10,761 bases of DNA from an uncultured Clostridium sp. Its GTDB lineage: Bacteria > Bacillota > Clostridia > TANB77 > CAG-508. Of this stretch, positions 1-6,545 are shown piece by piece. The position numbers and the translations under genes were made by a program. Location of the stretch: contig CAMSQT010000023.1 in NCBI GenBank assembly GCA_947062645.1, forward strand, positions 1 to 10,761. Reading direction: 5' to 3'. How positions within the stretch are numbered: position 1 is the first letter of the stretch; each line of letters opens with the position of its first letter. Under the pieces are notes generated by a model. That model saw nothing but the letters and a program-made list of their open reading frames with translations, did no database searches and was not told where the DNA came from.

Positions 1-48
1 CTACACTCGATCCAACACTCTTTCCCTACACGAACGCTCTTCCGATCT
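1..48 (+). other. Illumina adapter left at contig end
   Basis: This is library adapter, not genome. After CTACAC comes the eight-base string TCGATCCA in the i5 index position. The TruSeq read-1 primer follows, from ACACTCTTTCCC to GCTCTTCCGATCT. One extra A is present near base 33 (CACGAACG instead of CACGACG), so at least one uncorrected indel exists in the underlying read. Genomic sequence begins at base 49, in frame inside accC. Confidence 0.97.
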
Positions 49-228
49 ATAATAACACATGGTGACACTAGAAACGAAGCAATTAGTAAAATGAAAAGAG
101 CCTTAGAAGAAACAGTAATCGAAGGAGTAGACAGCAACGTAGACTTTTTGCTTAAAATTATTAAAAATCCAAACTTTATTCGAGGAAACTTTGACACCTC
201 ATTTATCGAAAAAGAAATTTTAAAATAA
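49..228 (+). CDS. accC: Biotin carboxylase, C-terminal fragment (AccC)
   Basis: This is the last 59 codons of the biotin carboxylase subunit of acetyl-CoA carboxylase, which carboxylates the biotin on AccB using ATP and bicarbonate. It is cut by the contig end. The frame opens directly at base 49 and reads HGDTRNEAISKMKRALEE, then NVDFLLKIIKNPNFIRGNFDTSFI, which matches the conserved AccC tail, including the NVDF and DTSFI segments. The stop TAA is at 226-228. accD starts 25 bases downstream with its own ribosome binding site, so this is the upstream gene of an acc-fab operon. No frameshift is seen in the fragment. Confidence 0.9.
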   Translation: MITHGDTRNEAISKMKRALEETVIEGVDSNVDFLLKIIKNPNFIRGNFDTSFIEKEILK

Positions 229-253
229 GCGATGTTTTTTGGGAGGAAAAATT

Positions 254-1093
254 ATGATAGTAGATAAAATAAAAAAAAGAGAGCCAACTGCCAAAAGACA
301 AGAAAATCAAGTAGACATCCAAGTTGGAAAATGGCTAAAATGTGATAAATGTAAAGAAATATTATATAAAGAAACTGTTAGAGAAAATGGTAGTATTTGT
401 CCGAACTGTGGTGCTTACTTTAGAATGCACATCAATAAAAGACTAGAAAGTATTATAGACAAAGGAACTTATCAAAAATTTGATTTAGAGATTGATACCA
501 CGAATCCTTTAGGCTTAGAAGATTATCCCAAAAAAATAAAAGGACTAAGAGAAAAAACAGGAATTCAAGAAGCTGTAAGCTGTGGGACAGGTAAGATAAA
601 CCGGAGAAAAAGTGGTTATTTGTATAATGGATAGTGGTTTTTTAATGGGAAGCATGGGAGTGGTTGTTGGAGAAAAAATCACTTATGCCATAGAAAAAGC
701 TATTGAAACGAAATTACCACTTATCATTTTCTGCGTATCTGGTGGAGCTAGGATGCAAGAAGGGATTATCTCTTTGATGCAGATGGCAAAGACAACAGCT
801 GCCATTTCAAAATTAAATGAAGCAGGAGGCTTATATATATCCGTTTTAACCGATCCAACTTATGGAGGAGTTACTGCCTCTTTTGCTAGCATTGCTGATA
901 TTGTTCTTGCAGAGCCTGGGGCTATGATTCGGGTTTGCTCGGACAAAGAGTAATTCAGCAAACTATTGGAGAAAAACTGCCAGAAGGCTTTCAAACAGCA
1001 GAGTTTTTGCTAGAGCATGGATTTATTGATAAAATTGTGGAAAGAAAAGAATTGAAAGATACCTTACATAAATTAATTCAGTATCATAAATAG
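254..1093 (+). CDS. accD: Acetyl-CoA carboxylase carboxyltransferase beta (AccD), three +1 shifts
   Basis: This is the beta subunit of the carboxyltransferase that moves the carboxyl group from biotin to acetyl-CoA. It pairs with AccA. The ATG at 254 follows GGGAGGA at 241-247. The N-terminal zinc ribbon has Cys30, Cys33, Cys49 and Cys52, the last two in CPNCG. A crotonase-type core follows, with SGGARMQEG and the GGVTASFA segment. The reading frame is broken at CGG codons 602, 930 and 940. Skipping the C of each gives KINGEKVV, then MIGFAGQRVIQQ, and a full 278-residue protein ending at TAG 1091-1093, close to the usual length. The two glycines in GFAG are essentially invariant in the family, so the repaired reading is well supported. 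The gene lies 25 bases after accC and 31 before accA. Confidence 0.93.
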
Positions 1094-1124
1094 TGTTCTA
1101 ATGGTAGAAAGGAGAGTTAAAAGA

Positions 1125-1934
1125 GTGAAGGAATTAACAGCATGGGAAAAAGTAGAAATAGCAAGAAGTCCAAAAAGAAAAACAGCTATGGATTATATAG
1201 AAGAAATTTTTGACGAGTTCATAGAGTTACATGGAGATAGATGCTTTAAAGATGATTCATCTATTGTTTGTGGTTTGGCAAAAATAGGAAAGCAGAACTA
1301 TACTATTATTGCTGAGCAAAAAGGAAGAACGACAAAAGAGAATATAGAAAGAAACTTTGGGATGCCAAATCCAGAAGCTTATCGAAAAGCAATACGTTTT
1401 ATGCGGCCAAGCTGAAAAATTTAATAGACCAGTAATTACTTTTATTGATACAAAAGGTGCATATCCAGGAATTGGAGCAGAAGAAAGAGGTCAACGGAGA
1501 AGCAATTGCAAGTTCTATGTTAAATTTAGCAAAATTAAAAGTGCCAGTAATTAGTATTGTAATTGGAGAGGGATCAAGTCGGTGGAGCCTTAGCTTTAGG
1601 AGTAGGAAATAAAGTATTAATGTTAGAAAATGCTATTTATTCCATTTTATCTCCAGAAGGATATGCCAGTATCCTATGGAAGGATGCTTCCAGAGCAAAA
1701 GAAGCAGCTGAAAAAATGAAATTAACAGCAAAAGATTTATACGAATTAAAAGTAATTGACAAAATTATAAAAGAGCCAAATGGTGACGAAATAGAAAGCT
1801 TTTTAAAGGTTTCTAAAAGTTTAAAAAAAGAAATCAAAAATACAATTGAACAAATGAAAGATATGACAGAAGAACAAATTGTGGAAAATAGGTATCAAAA
1901 GTTTAGAAATATAGGAGAATACCAATTTATTTAG
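1125..1934 (+). CDS. accA: Acetyl-CoA carboxylase carboxyltransferase alpha (AccA), three +1 shifts
   Basis: This is the alpha subunit of the acetyl-CoA carboxyltransferase. I choose GTG at 1125 because AAAGGAG (1108-1114) lies ten bases upstream. The in-frame ATG at 1101 has no ribosome binding site. Recognisable segments are ELHGDR, the AEQKGR stretch, FIDTKGAYPG, AEERGQ, SGGALALGVGN and ISPEGYASILWKDA-like text near the centre. The frame breaks at CGG codons 1404, 1495 and 1580. Skipping each C gives FMGQAEKFNRP, ERGQGEAIAS and GEGSSGGALA, so three +1 steps return to the starting frame and yield 268 residues, near the family length. The glycine at the third site belongs to the invariant SGGA motif. 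The stop TAG is built into the fabI Shine-Dalgarno sequence, which suggests coupled translation. Confidence 0.93.
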
Positions 1935-1947
1935 GAGGAATGAAAAA

Positions 1948-2722
1948 ATGATTTTAGAAGGAAAGAAAATCTTAATTATGGGAATTAGAAATAAGTGGAG
2001 TATTGCATTTGGAATTGCAAAATCAGCTTACGAAAAAGGAGCAAAACTAATTTTTACTTATATGGGAGAAGAAAATAAAGACAAAATAGAAGAATTAATA
2101 GCAGAGTTTAAGGGAAGCAAAGCTTATGTTTTAAATGGAGCATCAGAAGACGACGTAGTAAAAGAAGCTTTTACTAAAATAAAAGAAGAAAACGGAAAAG
2201 TAGATGGAATTGTACATGCTATTGCCCATGCGAATCCAGAAGAATTACACAATGATTTTATTTTAACAAGTAAAGAAGGATTTTCTCATGCTTGTGATGT
2301 TAGTAGTTATTCTTTTGTGTTAGTGGCAAGAATGGCAAAAGAATTAGACATGTTAAACGAAAAGGCAAGTTTAGTTACCTTAACTTACCATGGTTCTACA
2401 AAGGTAATTGATAATTATAATGTAATGGGAGTTGCCAAAGCAGCATTAGAAGCAAGTGTTAGATATTTGGCAGAAAACTTAGGAAGAGAAGGAATTCGTG
2501 TTAATGCAGTATCAGCAGGTCCAATCAAAACCTTATCAGCAAAAGGAATAAAGGACTTTGGAAAAGTTTTAACAGTAATTGAAGAAAAAGCACCATTACA
2601 CCAAAATGTAACAACCCGGTCAAGTAGGAAATGTAGCAACATTTTTATTAAGCTCAATGGCTGATTGTGTTACTGGGCAAGTGATTTATGCGGATAACGG
2701 ATATAATATCATGGGAATTTAA
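1948..2722 (+). CDS. fabI: Enoyl-ACP reductase FabI, one +1 shift
   Basis: This is an NADH-dependent enoyl-acyl-carrier-protein reductase, the last step of each fatty-acid elongation cycle, and the target class of triclosan. It is a short-chain dehydrogenase fold. The N-terminal nucleotide loop is GIRNKWSIAFGIA. The catalytic Tyr147, Tyr157 and Lys164 sit in LTYHGSTK and NYNVMGVAK, equivalent to the Tyr-x6-Lys of E. coli FabI. The C-terminus after repair reads QVGNVATFLLSSMA and ADNGYNIMGI. The only break is at CGG 2617. Skipping the C gives TTGQVG and a 257-residue protein with stop TAA 2720-2722, the standard length. ATG 1948 follows AGGAGG with good spacing. It is the last gene of the acc operon seen here. 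Confidence 0.93.
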
Positions 2723-2732
2723 AAAGGGTCAT

Positions 2733-2761
2733 GCACTTTTCATTTTTTGCTTACATACAAT
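2733..2761 (+). promoter_or_regulatory. SigE-type sporulation promoter for sigK
   Basis: The octamer CATACAAT at 2754-2761 is a perfect match to the -10 consensus of the mother-cell factor SigE (CATACAHT). Thirteen bases upstream lies GCACTTTT (2733-2740), a 5 of 8 match to the SigE -35 box. It stands 36 bases before the likely sigK start. In Bacillus subtilis sigK is transcribed by SigE with SpoIIID, so the placement fits. The weak point is the -35 box. Confidence 0.62.
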
Positions 2762-2797
2762 TAAGTTATGGAAGTAAAAAATGGAGGTGCATTTATT

Positions 2798-3475
2798 TTG
2801 CTATCACTTTGTATGACAGGAATACTAGGATTTTTAGAGTTCTTAAAATCCGCCGTATTTGTAGTTCGGATATATTCAAGGAGGGAATTTATTTCCTGAA
2901 CCACTAACAGCAGAAGAAGAAAAAAATTGTTTAGAGCAAATGGCAAAAGGGGACGAAGAGGCAAGAAACATTTTAATAGAAAGGAACTTAAGACTGGTTG
3001 CCCATGTAGCCAAAAAATACAGCACAACAAAAGTAGATCAAGACGATTTAATATCCATTGGAACCGTTGGATTAATTAAAGGTATCAATAGTTTTAAAGT
3101 AGAAAAAGGAAATAAGCTATCTACCTATATATCACGCTGTATTGAAAATGAAATTTTGATGCACCTAAGAAGTATAAAAAAATTACGGAGCAGAGGTTTA
3201 TTTAAATGAGCCAATAGGAAAAGATAAAGACGATAATGTAGTTACCTTACAAGAAGTCTTAGAAAATAATGAAAGAAACATAGAAGACGAAGTAGATATC
3301 AAAATGAAAATAAAGCTACTTTGCAAAAAAATGAAGGAGTTATTAAAAGATAGAGAAAGAACCATTTTAGAATTACGATTTGGACTTCGGTGGAAATAAG
3401 CCAAAAACACAAAATGAAATTGCTGGTATGATGGGGATTTCACGTTCTTATGTATCGGAACATTTTTATGACTAA
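2798..3475 (+). CDS. sigK: RNA polymerase sigma-K, N-terminal part, interrupted (pro-SigK)
   Basis: This is the late mother-cell sigma factor of sporulation, interrupted near its 3' end. TTG at 2798 is the probable start because GGAGG (2783-2787) lies ten bases upstream; ATG 2768 and ATG 2813 lack such spacing. A hydrophobic pro-sequence (about residues 1-24) precedes YIQGGNLFPEPL, aligned with the YVKNNAFPQPL start of mature B. subtilis SigK. Region 2 follows (LRLVAHVAKKY, DLISIGTVGLIKG, CIENEILMHLR), then region 4 with RFGL and TQNEIAGMMGISRSYV. Zero-frame CGG codons at 2867, 3186 and 3388 each need a +1 step, giving VVGYIQ, KLGAEVYLNEP and GLGGNKPKTQ. The true coding ends at GTA 3452-3454 (218 residues). 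The integrated element then adds SEHFYD and a stop at 3473-3475. The missing tail is at 7522-7575. Confidence 0.92.
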
Positions 3476-3476
3476 A
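3449..3476 (+). repeat. Left attachment site (attL)
   Basis: The core TATGTATC (3449-3456) is shared with the right end. On its element side, nine bases away, is TTATGACTAAA (3466-3476), the exact inverse of TTTAGTCATAA at the right end. On its host side is sigK codon text for GISRS. The C at 3456 belongs to the shared core, and with it the two arms are equally spaced (nine bases each), so this CGG (3456-3458) looks genuine. Confidence 0.85.
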
Positions 3477-3528
3477 ATTAATTTTTGATTTAAATTTTAT
3501 TTTTATAATTCTATAATTTCTATTATTT

Positions 3529-3853
3529 TTATATTTTACTTAAGTAGTTTTGACTACTATGAAAAATATGTAAAATGAATACTTGTCCGAGTATAATTAT
3601 TAACTTGGTAAATAATTACATAATTATTTACTGATGTTTTTCTTAATATTTTTGATTTATTGTATCTTTCTTCAATTGCTTTGTATCTTTCTGGCATAAA
3701 CTTAAGAGATTTTATTTCATTAATAACCTTTTTATAAAATCTCTTTGCTGTTAATGGTTCTTTTAGCTTATGTTTAATATAGTATATAATTTCTTTGAAT
3801 TCTTCCTTAAAAGTAGAAGTTGGAAGAACAGTATATTTATTATTTAATGTCAT
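3529..3853 (-). CDS. RelE/ParE-family toxin, one +1 shift
   Basis: This is probably the toxin of a type II toxin-antitoxin pair. ATG at 3853 overlaps the antitoxin stop (14-base overlap), the usual translational coupling. The sequence has the RelE/ParE fold signature: TFKEEFKEIIYYI, then RFYKKVINEIKSL, MPERYKAIEERY and NYVIIYQV. As it stands the frame runs to a stop at 3557 with an atypical tail. A zero-frame CGG at 3589-3587 (minus strand) precedes that tail. Skipping its C gives GQVFILHIFHSSQNYLSKI, the expected final strand of ParE toxins, ending at TAA 3531-3529, for 107 residues. Family members inhibit gyrase (ParE) or cleave mRNA (RelE). I cannot tell which from sequence alone. Confidence 0.82.
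3553..3567 (+). repeat. 15-bp direct repeat, copy 1
   Basis: ACTACTATGAAAAAT occurs here inside the 3' end of the repaired toxin gene and again, identically, at 4281-4295 beyond the antitoxin promoter. The two copies bracket almost the whole toxin-antitoxin unit, 728 bp apart. Confidence 0.75.
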
Positions 3854-4190
3854 ACTCTTCCTCCATTTCTGCACAGAATTCATCTAATGTTTGATAACGA
3901 CCTTCTTCAACATCTTTTAGTGCTTGCTCAATTTTTTTATTAAGGTCTTTTTTAAATTCTTCAAAACTTTCATACTGTTTGTCAAAATGTTGTGACACTA
4001 GTCTTTCAATTCTCTCTTCTTCTGTTTCTTCAGCATCTTTTTTTAATTTTTCGTATGCTTCATCACATAAAACAACTAAGTCATTTGTTCCATTTCTAGT
4101 GATATACATTGGTTCTTTCGTTTCGTGGCAGATCTTAGATATTTCATTATAATTATTTCTTAAATCTGCACATGGTCTGATTAATGCCAT
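3840..4190 (-). CDS. Phd/YefM-family antitoxin
   Basis: This is the antitoxin partner of the downstream RelE/ParE-like toxin, a DNA-binding repressor in this family. I choose ATG 4190, not GTG 4199, because GGAGG lies eight bases before ATG 4190 and the GTG overlaps that Shine-Dalgarno. The 116-residue protein starts ALIRPCADLRNNYNEISK, followed by KEPMYITRNGTNDLVVL and DEAYEKL, the standard YefM N-terminal fold. The C-terminal half is long, acidic and helical (EEERIERLVSQHF, EEFKKDLNKKIEQAL), the part that wraps the toxin in this family. No frameshift and no CGG codon are present. It is transcribed leftward with the toxin from the promoter at 4221-4249. Confidence 0.88.
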   Translation of the reverse strand: MALIRPCADLRNNYNEISKICHETKEPMYITRNGTNDLVVLCDEAYEKLKKDAEETEEERIERLVSQHFDKQYESFEEFKKDLNKKIEQALKDVEEGRYQTLDEFCAEMEEEYDIK

Positions 4191-4220
4191 TTTAAGCACC
4201 TCCTTGTTTATTATGTATAA

Positions 4221-4249
4221 ATTATATCAAAATTATGATATGTTTGCAA
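4221..4249 (-). promoter_or_regulatory. Antitoxin-toxin promoter with palindromic operator
   Basis: On the minus strand TTGCAA (4249-4244), a 17-base spacer and TATAAT (4226-4221) form a good SigA promoter, 31 bases before the antitoxin start. The spacer and -10 hold a perfect inverted repeat, ATATCA, six bases, TGATAT (4224-4241). YefM/Phd-type antitoxins repress their own operon through such palindromes, so this is the likely operator (inference from position). Confidence 0.7.
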
Positions 4250-4320
4250 GAAAAATTTGAAAATCTTTGGAAAAATTCTTACTACTATGAAAAATTTTTT
4301 TAGTTTATTTTTCTTGCAAA
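4243..4320. repeat. 13-bp inverted repeat between TA promoter and recombinase end
   Basis: TTTGCAAGAAAAA at 4243-4255 and TTTTTCTTGCAAA at 4308-4320 are exact inverse copies. The right copy encodes the last codons of the recombinase; the left copy includes the -35 box of the antitoxin promoter. They could pair as a large hairpin in the recombinase transcript. A function is not established. Confidence 0.55.
4281..4295 (+). repeat. 15-bp direct repeat, copy 2
   Basis: This is the second identical copy of ACTACTATGAAAAAT (first at 3553-3567), in the short gap between the recombinase stop and the antitoxin promoter. Confidence 0.75.
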
Positions 4321-5883
4321 CTTTTAAATTTGAAATAAATATATATTTTTTTATCTTTATCAATTTCAATTTTATCAACTAAATCACATAAAATCTCTCT
4401 ATTAATTTGTTTTAAATTTTGAAATTTAGTAACTATTTTTTTTACTAATTTATCTTCATTTACAATATTTTTTTTAATATGTAGTTTCATTTCTTCAATT
4501 TTCTTTTGCAAATTTTCTTTTTCTAGTTTCTTTCTTTGGTAAATTCTAATAAAATCATCTTCAGTAATAATACCTGAAAGTTTATCATCATAAATGTTGT
4601 CTATTTCTAAGGAAATTTTATTAATTTTTGTTTCATACTCTTGTATCTCTTTTTTAGGAGATATACTTTTTTTCTTTTCTTCTATTTTTGTTTTTGTTAC
4701 CTTTATCAAATTATCTTTATCAGAAAAATTGTTTAAGATTGATATAATTTTATTATTTACTTCTTTTTCTACAATATCCATTCTAATGTTGTGAGAAGTA
4801 CAAAGCCCAAGTTTTGCATTTGCTGTATATGTACTACATCTAAAATAATACACTTTCCCTTCTGCAAGTTCTCGAGGTGAACAGCCAACTTTTTTTCCAC
4901 ATTCGTGACAGTGTACAAATCCTTTTAGTAAATAGTCGTGTGTTTTTATTCTTGTCTGTTTTCTTTTTTCTATCATTTCTCTTACTTTATAAAAAGTTTC
5001 TTTGTCAATAATAGGCTCATGTGTATTTTCTACAATTTTCCATTGCTCTTTTGGTAGTCTAATATTAATTTTTGATTTATAGTTTATTTTTTTCATTCTT
5101 CCTTGTACCATATTTCCTATATAGACTTCATTTAAAAGTATTTCTCGAATTCTTGTATCTGCCCAATAGTCAGATACTTTCGTTATTTTGTGTCCTTTAG
5201 AAATAGCATATTGTGAAGGTGTAGGAATTTTGTCTATACTCAAATCTTGTGCAATAGCTCGACATGTTTTTCCACTTTTTGCTTCATTAAATATCCTTTC
5301 TATTATAGGTCTTACTTCTTCATCTATTATTATTTTGTTGCTTGTTTCTTTACTACATTTGTAACCATATGATGCTTTTCCTCCTATGAATAAACCTAAT
5401 TCTTGCTTGTTGTGTTTTACACTTTTTATTTTTGATGATATATCTTTTGCATACATATCATTTAGTATTGCTTTAAAAGGAGTTATATCATTGTTTGTAC
5501 TTTCTATTCCTGTGTCAACATTGTCTAGTATAGATATATACCTTACTCTGTTTTCTGGAAAATATTTTTCAAGATAGAAACCTGTTTGTATATAATCACG
5601 TCCAAGTCTGGATAGATCTTTTGTAATTACCATATTTATTTTTTTACTTTGAATATCTTCTAACATCTTTTTGAATGATGGTCTATCAAACGTCGTTCCG
5701 ACTTATACCATCATCCACATATTCATTAACAATAGTTAGTCTTTGACTCTTGGCAAACCTTGTGAGCAAACTTCTTTGATTTGTAATACTTTCTGATTCG
5801 CCTGGTTTCATATCTTCTTTTGATAATCTGATATATAATGCTACTTTGTAGTCTATGGGATTTGAAATATTTAAGTTGTTCAA
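4305..5883 (-). CDS. Large serine recombinase, one +1 shift
   Basis: This is the site-specific recombinase expected to integrate and excise the element. TTG at 5883 is the start, preceded by AAGGAGG with a short (4-base) spacer; no other start fits. The resolvase domain begins VALYIRLSKED with catalytic Ser21 and continues EYVDDGISGTTFDRPSF and ITKDLSRLGRDYIQTG (catalytic arginines). A recombinase domain follows (GYKCS to QWKIVENTHEPIID), then a zinc ribbon (CHECG and later FRCS and LGLC cysteines), a coiled coil rich in Glu/Lys, and a C-terminal tail. Zero-frame CGG at 5700-5698 interrupts it. Skipping its C gives the invariant DDGISGTTFDRP and a 525-residue protein. A TATAAT at 5928-5923 (minus) may be its -10 box, with a poor -35. 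It is homologous in type to SpoIVCA. Confidence 0.93.
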
Positions 5884-5953
5884 AATACCTCCTTTTCCCC
5901 CATAAATTTATATTACAACTTTATTATATAATACTTAAAAAGAATAAGCGAAC

Positions 5954-6076
5954 CTATGTCTTAAATTCCTTATTTAGTTCATTTTCTACGAATTCTGAAT
6001 AGATTTTAAGTATTATATCTTGTATGTTGTTTTTATTTTCATTATATATACAGATTAAATTATTATTTTTTTCCAT
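5954..6076 (-). CDS. Small 40-residue ORF upstream of recombinase
   Basis: ATG at 6076 follows AAAAAGGGGG with eight bases of spacing, and the frame runs 40 codons to TAG 5956-5954. The product starts MEKNNNLICIYNENKNN and continues with an amphipathic stretch, IQDIILKIYSEFVENEL. It is acidic-helical with no membrane segment. I do not recognise the family. It lies 70 bases upstream of the recombinase and points the same way. A small protein beside the recombinase is where a recombination directionality factor can sit, as with the small skin protein reported for C. difficile, but that role is speculative here. Its length makes chance possible; the ribosome binding site is the main support. Confidence 0.5.
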   Translation of the reverse strand: MEKNNNLICIYNENKNNIQDIILKIYSEFVENELNKEFKT

Positions 6077-6210
6077 ATAAATTTCCCCCTTTTTAATATA
6101 TATGTAAAATATAGCCAGACAGAAGTGTCTTTAAATGTTTTATGATTAATTATGGTATTTAATACTAATAGCAAAAGTTCAATTTGTATACCTATATATA
6201 AAAGCAAATG

Positions 6211-6260
6211 AAAAAATAAAAAACCCCCCATTAAAAATAAAAGATTTTATTTTGGGAAGG
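6211..6260 (-). terminator. Rho-independent terminator, leftward
   Basis: Read on the minus strand, CCC plus AAAATAAAA pairs across a tiny loop with TTTTATTTT, then GGG after a four-base bulge (TAAT). TTTTTT and a second T run follow (6223-6211). On the plus strand there is no T tract, so it acts leftward. It would end the RNA from the promoter at 6456-6428, before the small ORF. Confidence 0.6.
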
Positions 6261-6337
6261 TATTATATAATAACTTATCTGTTAGAGCAGGAATAGATGT
6301 GTCCACACATCAGCTCAACAACTTAAAAGCAAAGCTT

Positions 6338-6403
6338 TTAACAGGTATCCATTTCTCCAACATATTGTCCATACTGGATACAAAAAATTTTGATGGTGTT
6401 CAT
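6338..6403 (-). CDS. Possible 21-residue leader peptide
   Basis: ATG at 6403 lies about 18 bases after the predicted start of the leftward RNA. The frame reads MNTIKIFCIQYGQYVGEMD and stops at 6340-6338, exactly at the edge of the TTAAAAGC/GCTTTTAA hairpin. That arrangement is typical of translation-controlled attenuators. There is no clear Shine-Dalgarno, so its translation is uncertain. Confidence 0.3.
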   Translation of the reverse strand: MNTIKIFCIQYGQYVGEMDTC

Positions 6404-6427
6404 AGTGAACAGTATAAAAATAACTCC

Positions 6428-6456
6428 ATTATTATTTTTTACATTTATATTTGCAA
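6428..6456 (-). promoter_or_regulatory. Leftward promoter for the structured RNA
   Basis: On the minus strand, TTGCAA (6456-6451), 17 bases and AATAAT (6433-6428) match SigA boxes at 4 of 6 and 5 of 6. Transcription would start near 6421 and run through the hairpins. In AT-rich DNA such matches occur by chance; support comes from the correct spacing and the terminator downstream. Confidence 0.45.
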
Positions 6457-6491
6457 TTTTTTTCTAAATAGCTAAAAAATATATTTTTTTG

Positions 6492-6500
6492 TGTTATACT
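6492..6500 (+). promoter_or_regulatory. Extended -10 promoter for the DMT transporter
   Basis: TGT plus TATACT (6492-6500) is an extended -10 element (TGn before a 5 of 6 hexamer). No good -35 is seen 17 bases upstream, as is common for extended -10 promoters. It lies 45 bases before the start at 6546, downstream of the hairpin region, so the hairpins are not in this transcript's leader. Confidence 0.5.
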
Positions 6501-6545
6501 ATTTACAACCAAAAAACAATTAATAAGAATTAAAAGGAGAAATAT

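Larger units (their letters stand above)
6211..6421 (-). ncRNA. Candidate structured leader or small RNA, leftward
   Basis: The stretch from 6260 to 6420 is rich in exact hairpins while the surrounding DNA is not. Plus-strand coordinates: GTTCA/TGAAC (6399-6411), GTATCC/GGATAC (6345-6381), TTAAAAGC/GCTTTTAA with an AAA loop (6323-6341), and GATGTG/CACATC nested inside a TGTT-GAGC/GCTC-AACA stem (6279-6321). A promoter at its right edge and a T-rich terminator at its left edge both face left, giving an RNA of about 210 nt. A 21-codon ORF lies in its first part. This resembles an attenuator or a stand-alone RNA. I cannot match it to a known RNA family. Confidence 0.5.

Noticed and set aside
1101..1124. 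ATG 1101 as accA start
   Set aside because: It has no ribosome binding site; AAAGGAG fits the GTG at 1125.
2723..2750. Terminator after fabI (AAAAG, nine bases, CTTTT, then a T run)
   Set aside because: The stem is only five pairs and mostly A-T; it is too weak to call. It also overlaps the possible -35 of sigK.
1637..3443. Minus-strand frames across accA, fabI and sigK
   Set aside because: They are antisense shadows of well-recognised plus-strand genes, with no ribosome binding sites and low-complexity hydrophobic translations.
3456..3458. CGG at attL as a fourteenth frameshift site
   Set aside because: It is not in the sigK zero frame (GTA-TCG-GAA), and keeping the C preserves the 8-bp core and the equal arm spacing of attP. 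It is treated as genuine sequence.
254..3475. accD, accA, fabI and sigK as decayed pseudogenes
   Set aside because: All breaks are one kind of +1 event, no residues are lost, there are no other nonsense changes, and the repaired proteins keep all catalytic motifs and family lengths. Random decay would give mixed indels and stops.
4191..4199. GTG 4199 as antitoxin start
   Set aside because: The GTG overlaps the GGAGG sequence itself; ATG 4190 is at proper spacing.
6260..6420. Riboswitch for the DMT transporter
   Set aside because: The transporter's likely promoter is downstream of the hairpins, and no conserved motif of guanidine, TPP, purine or lysine riboswitches is seen. The terminator faces the other way.
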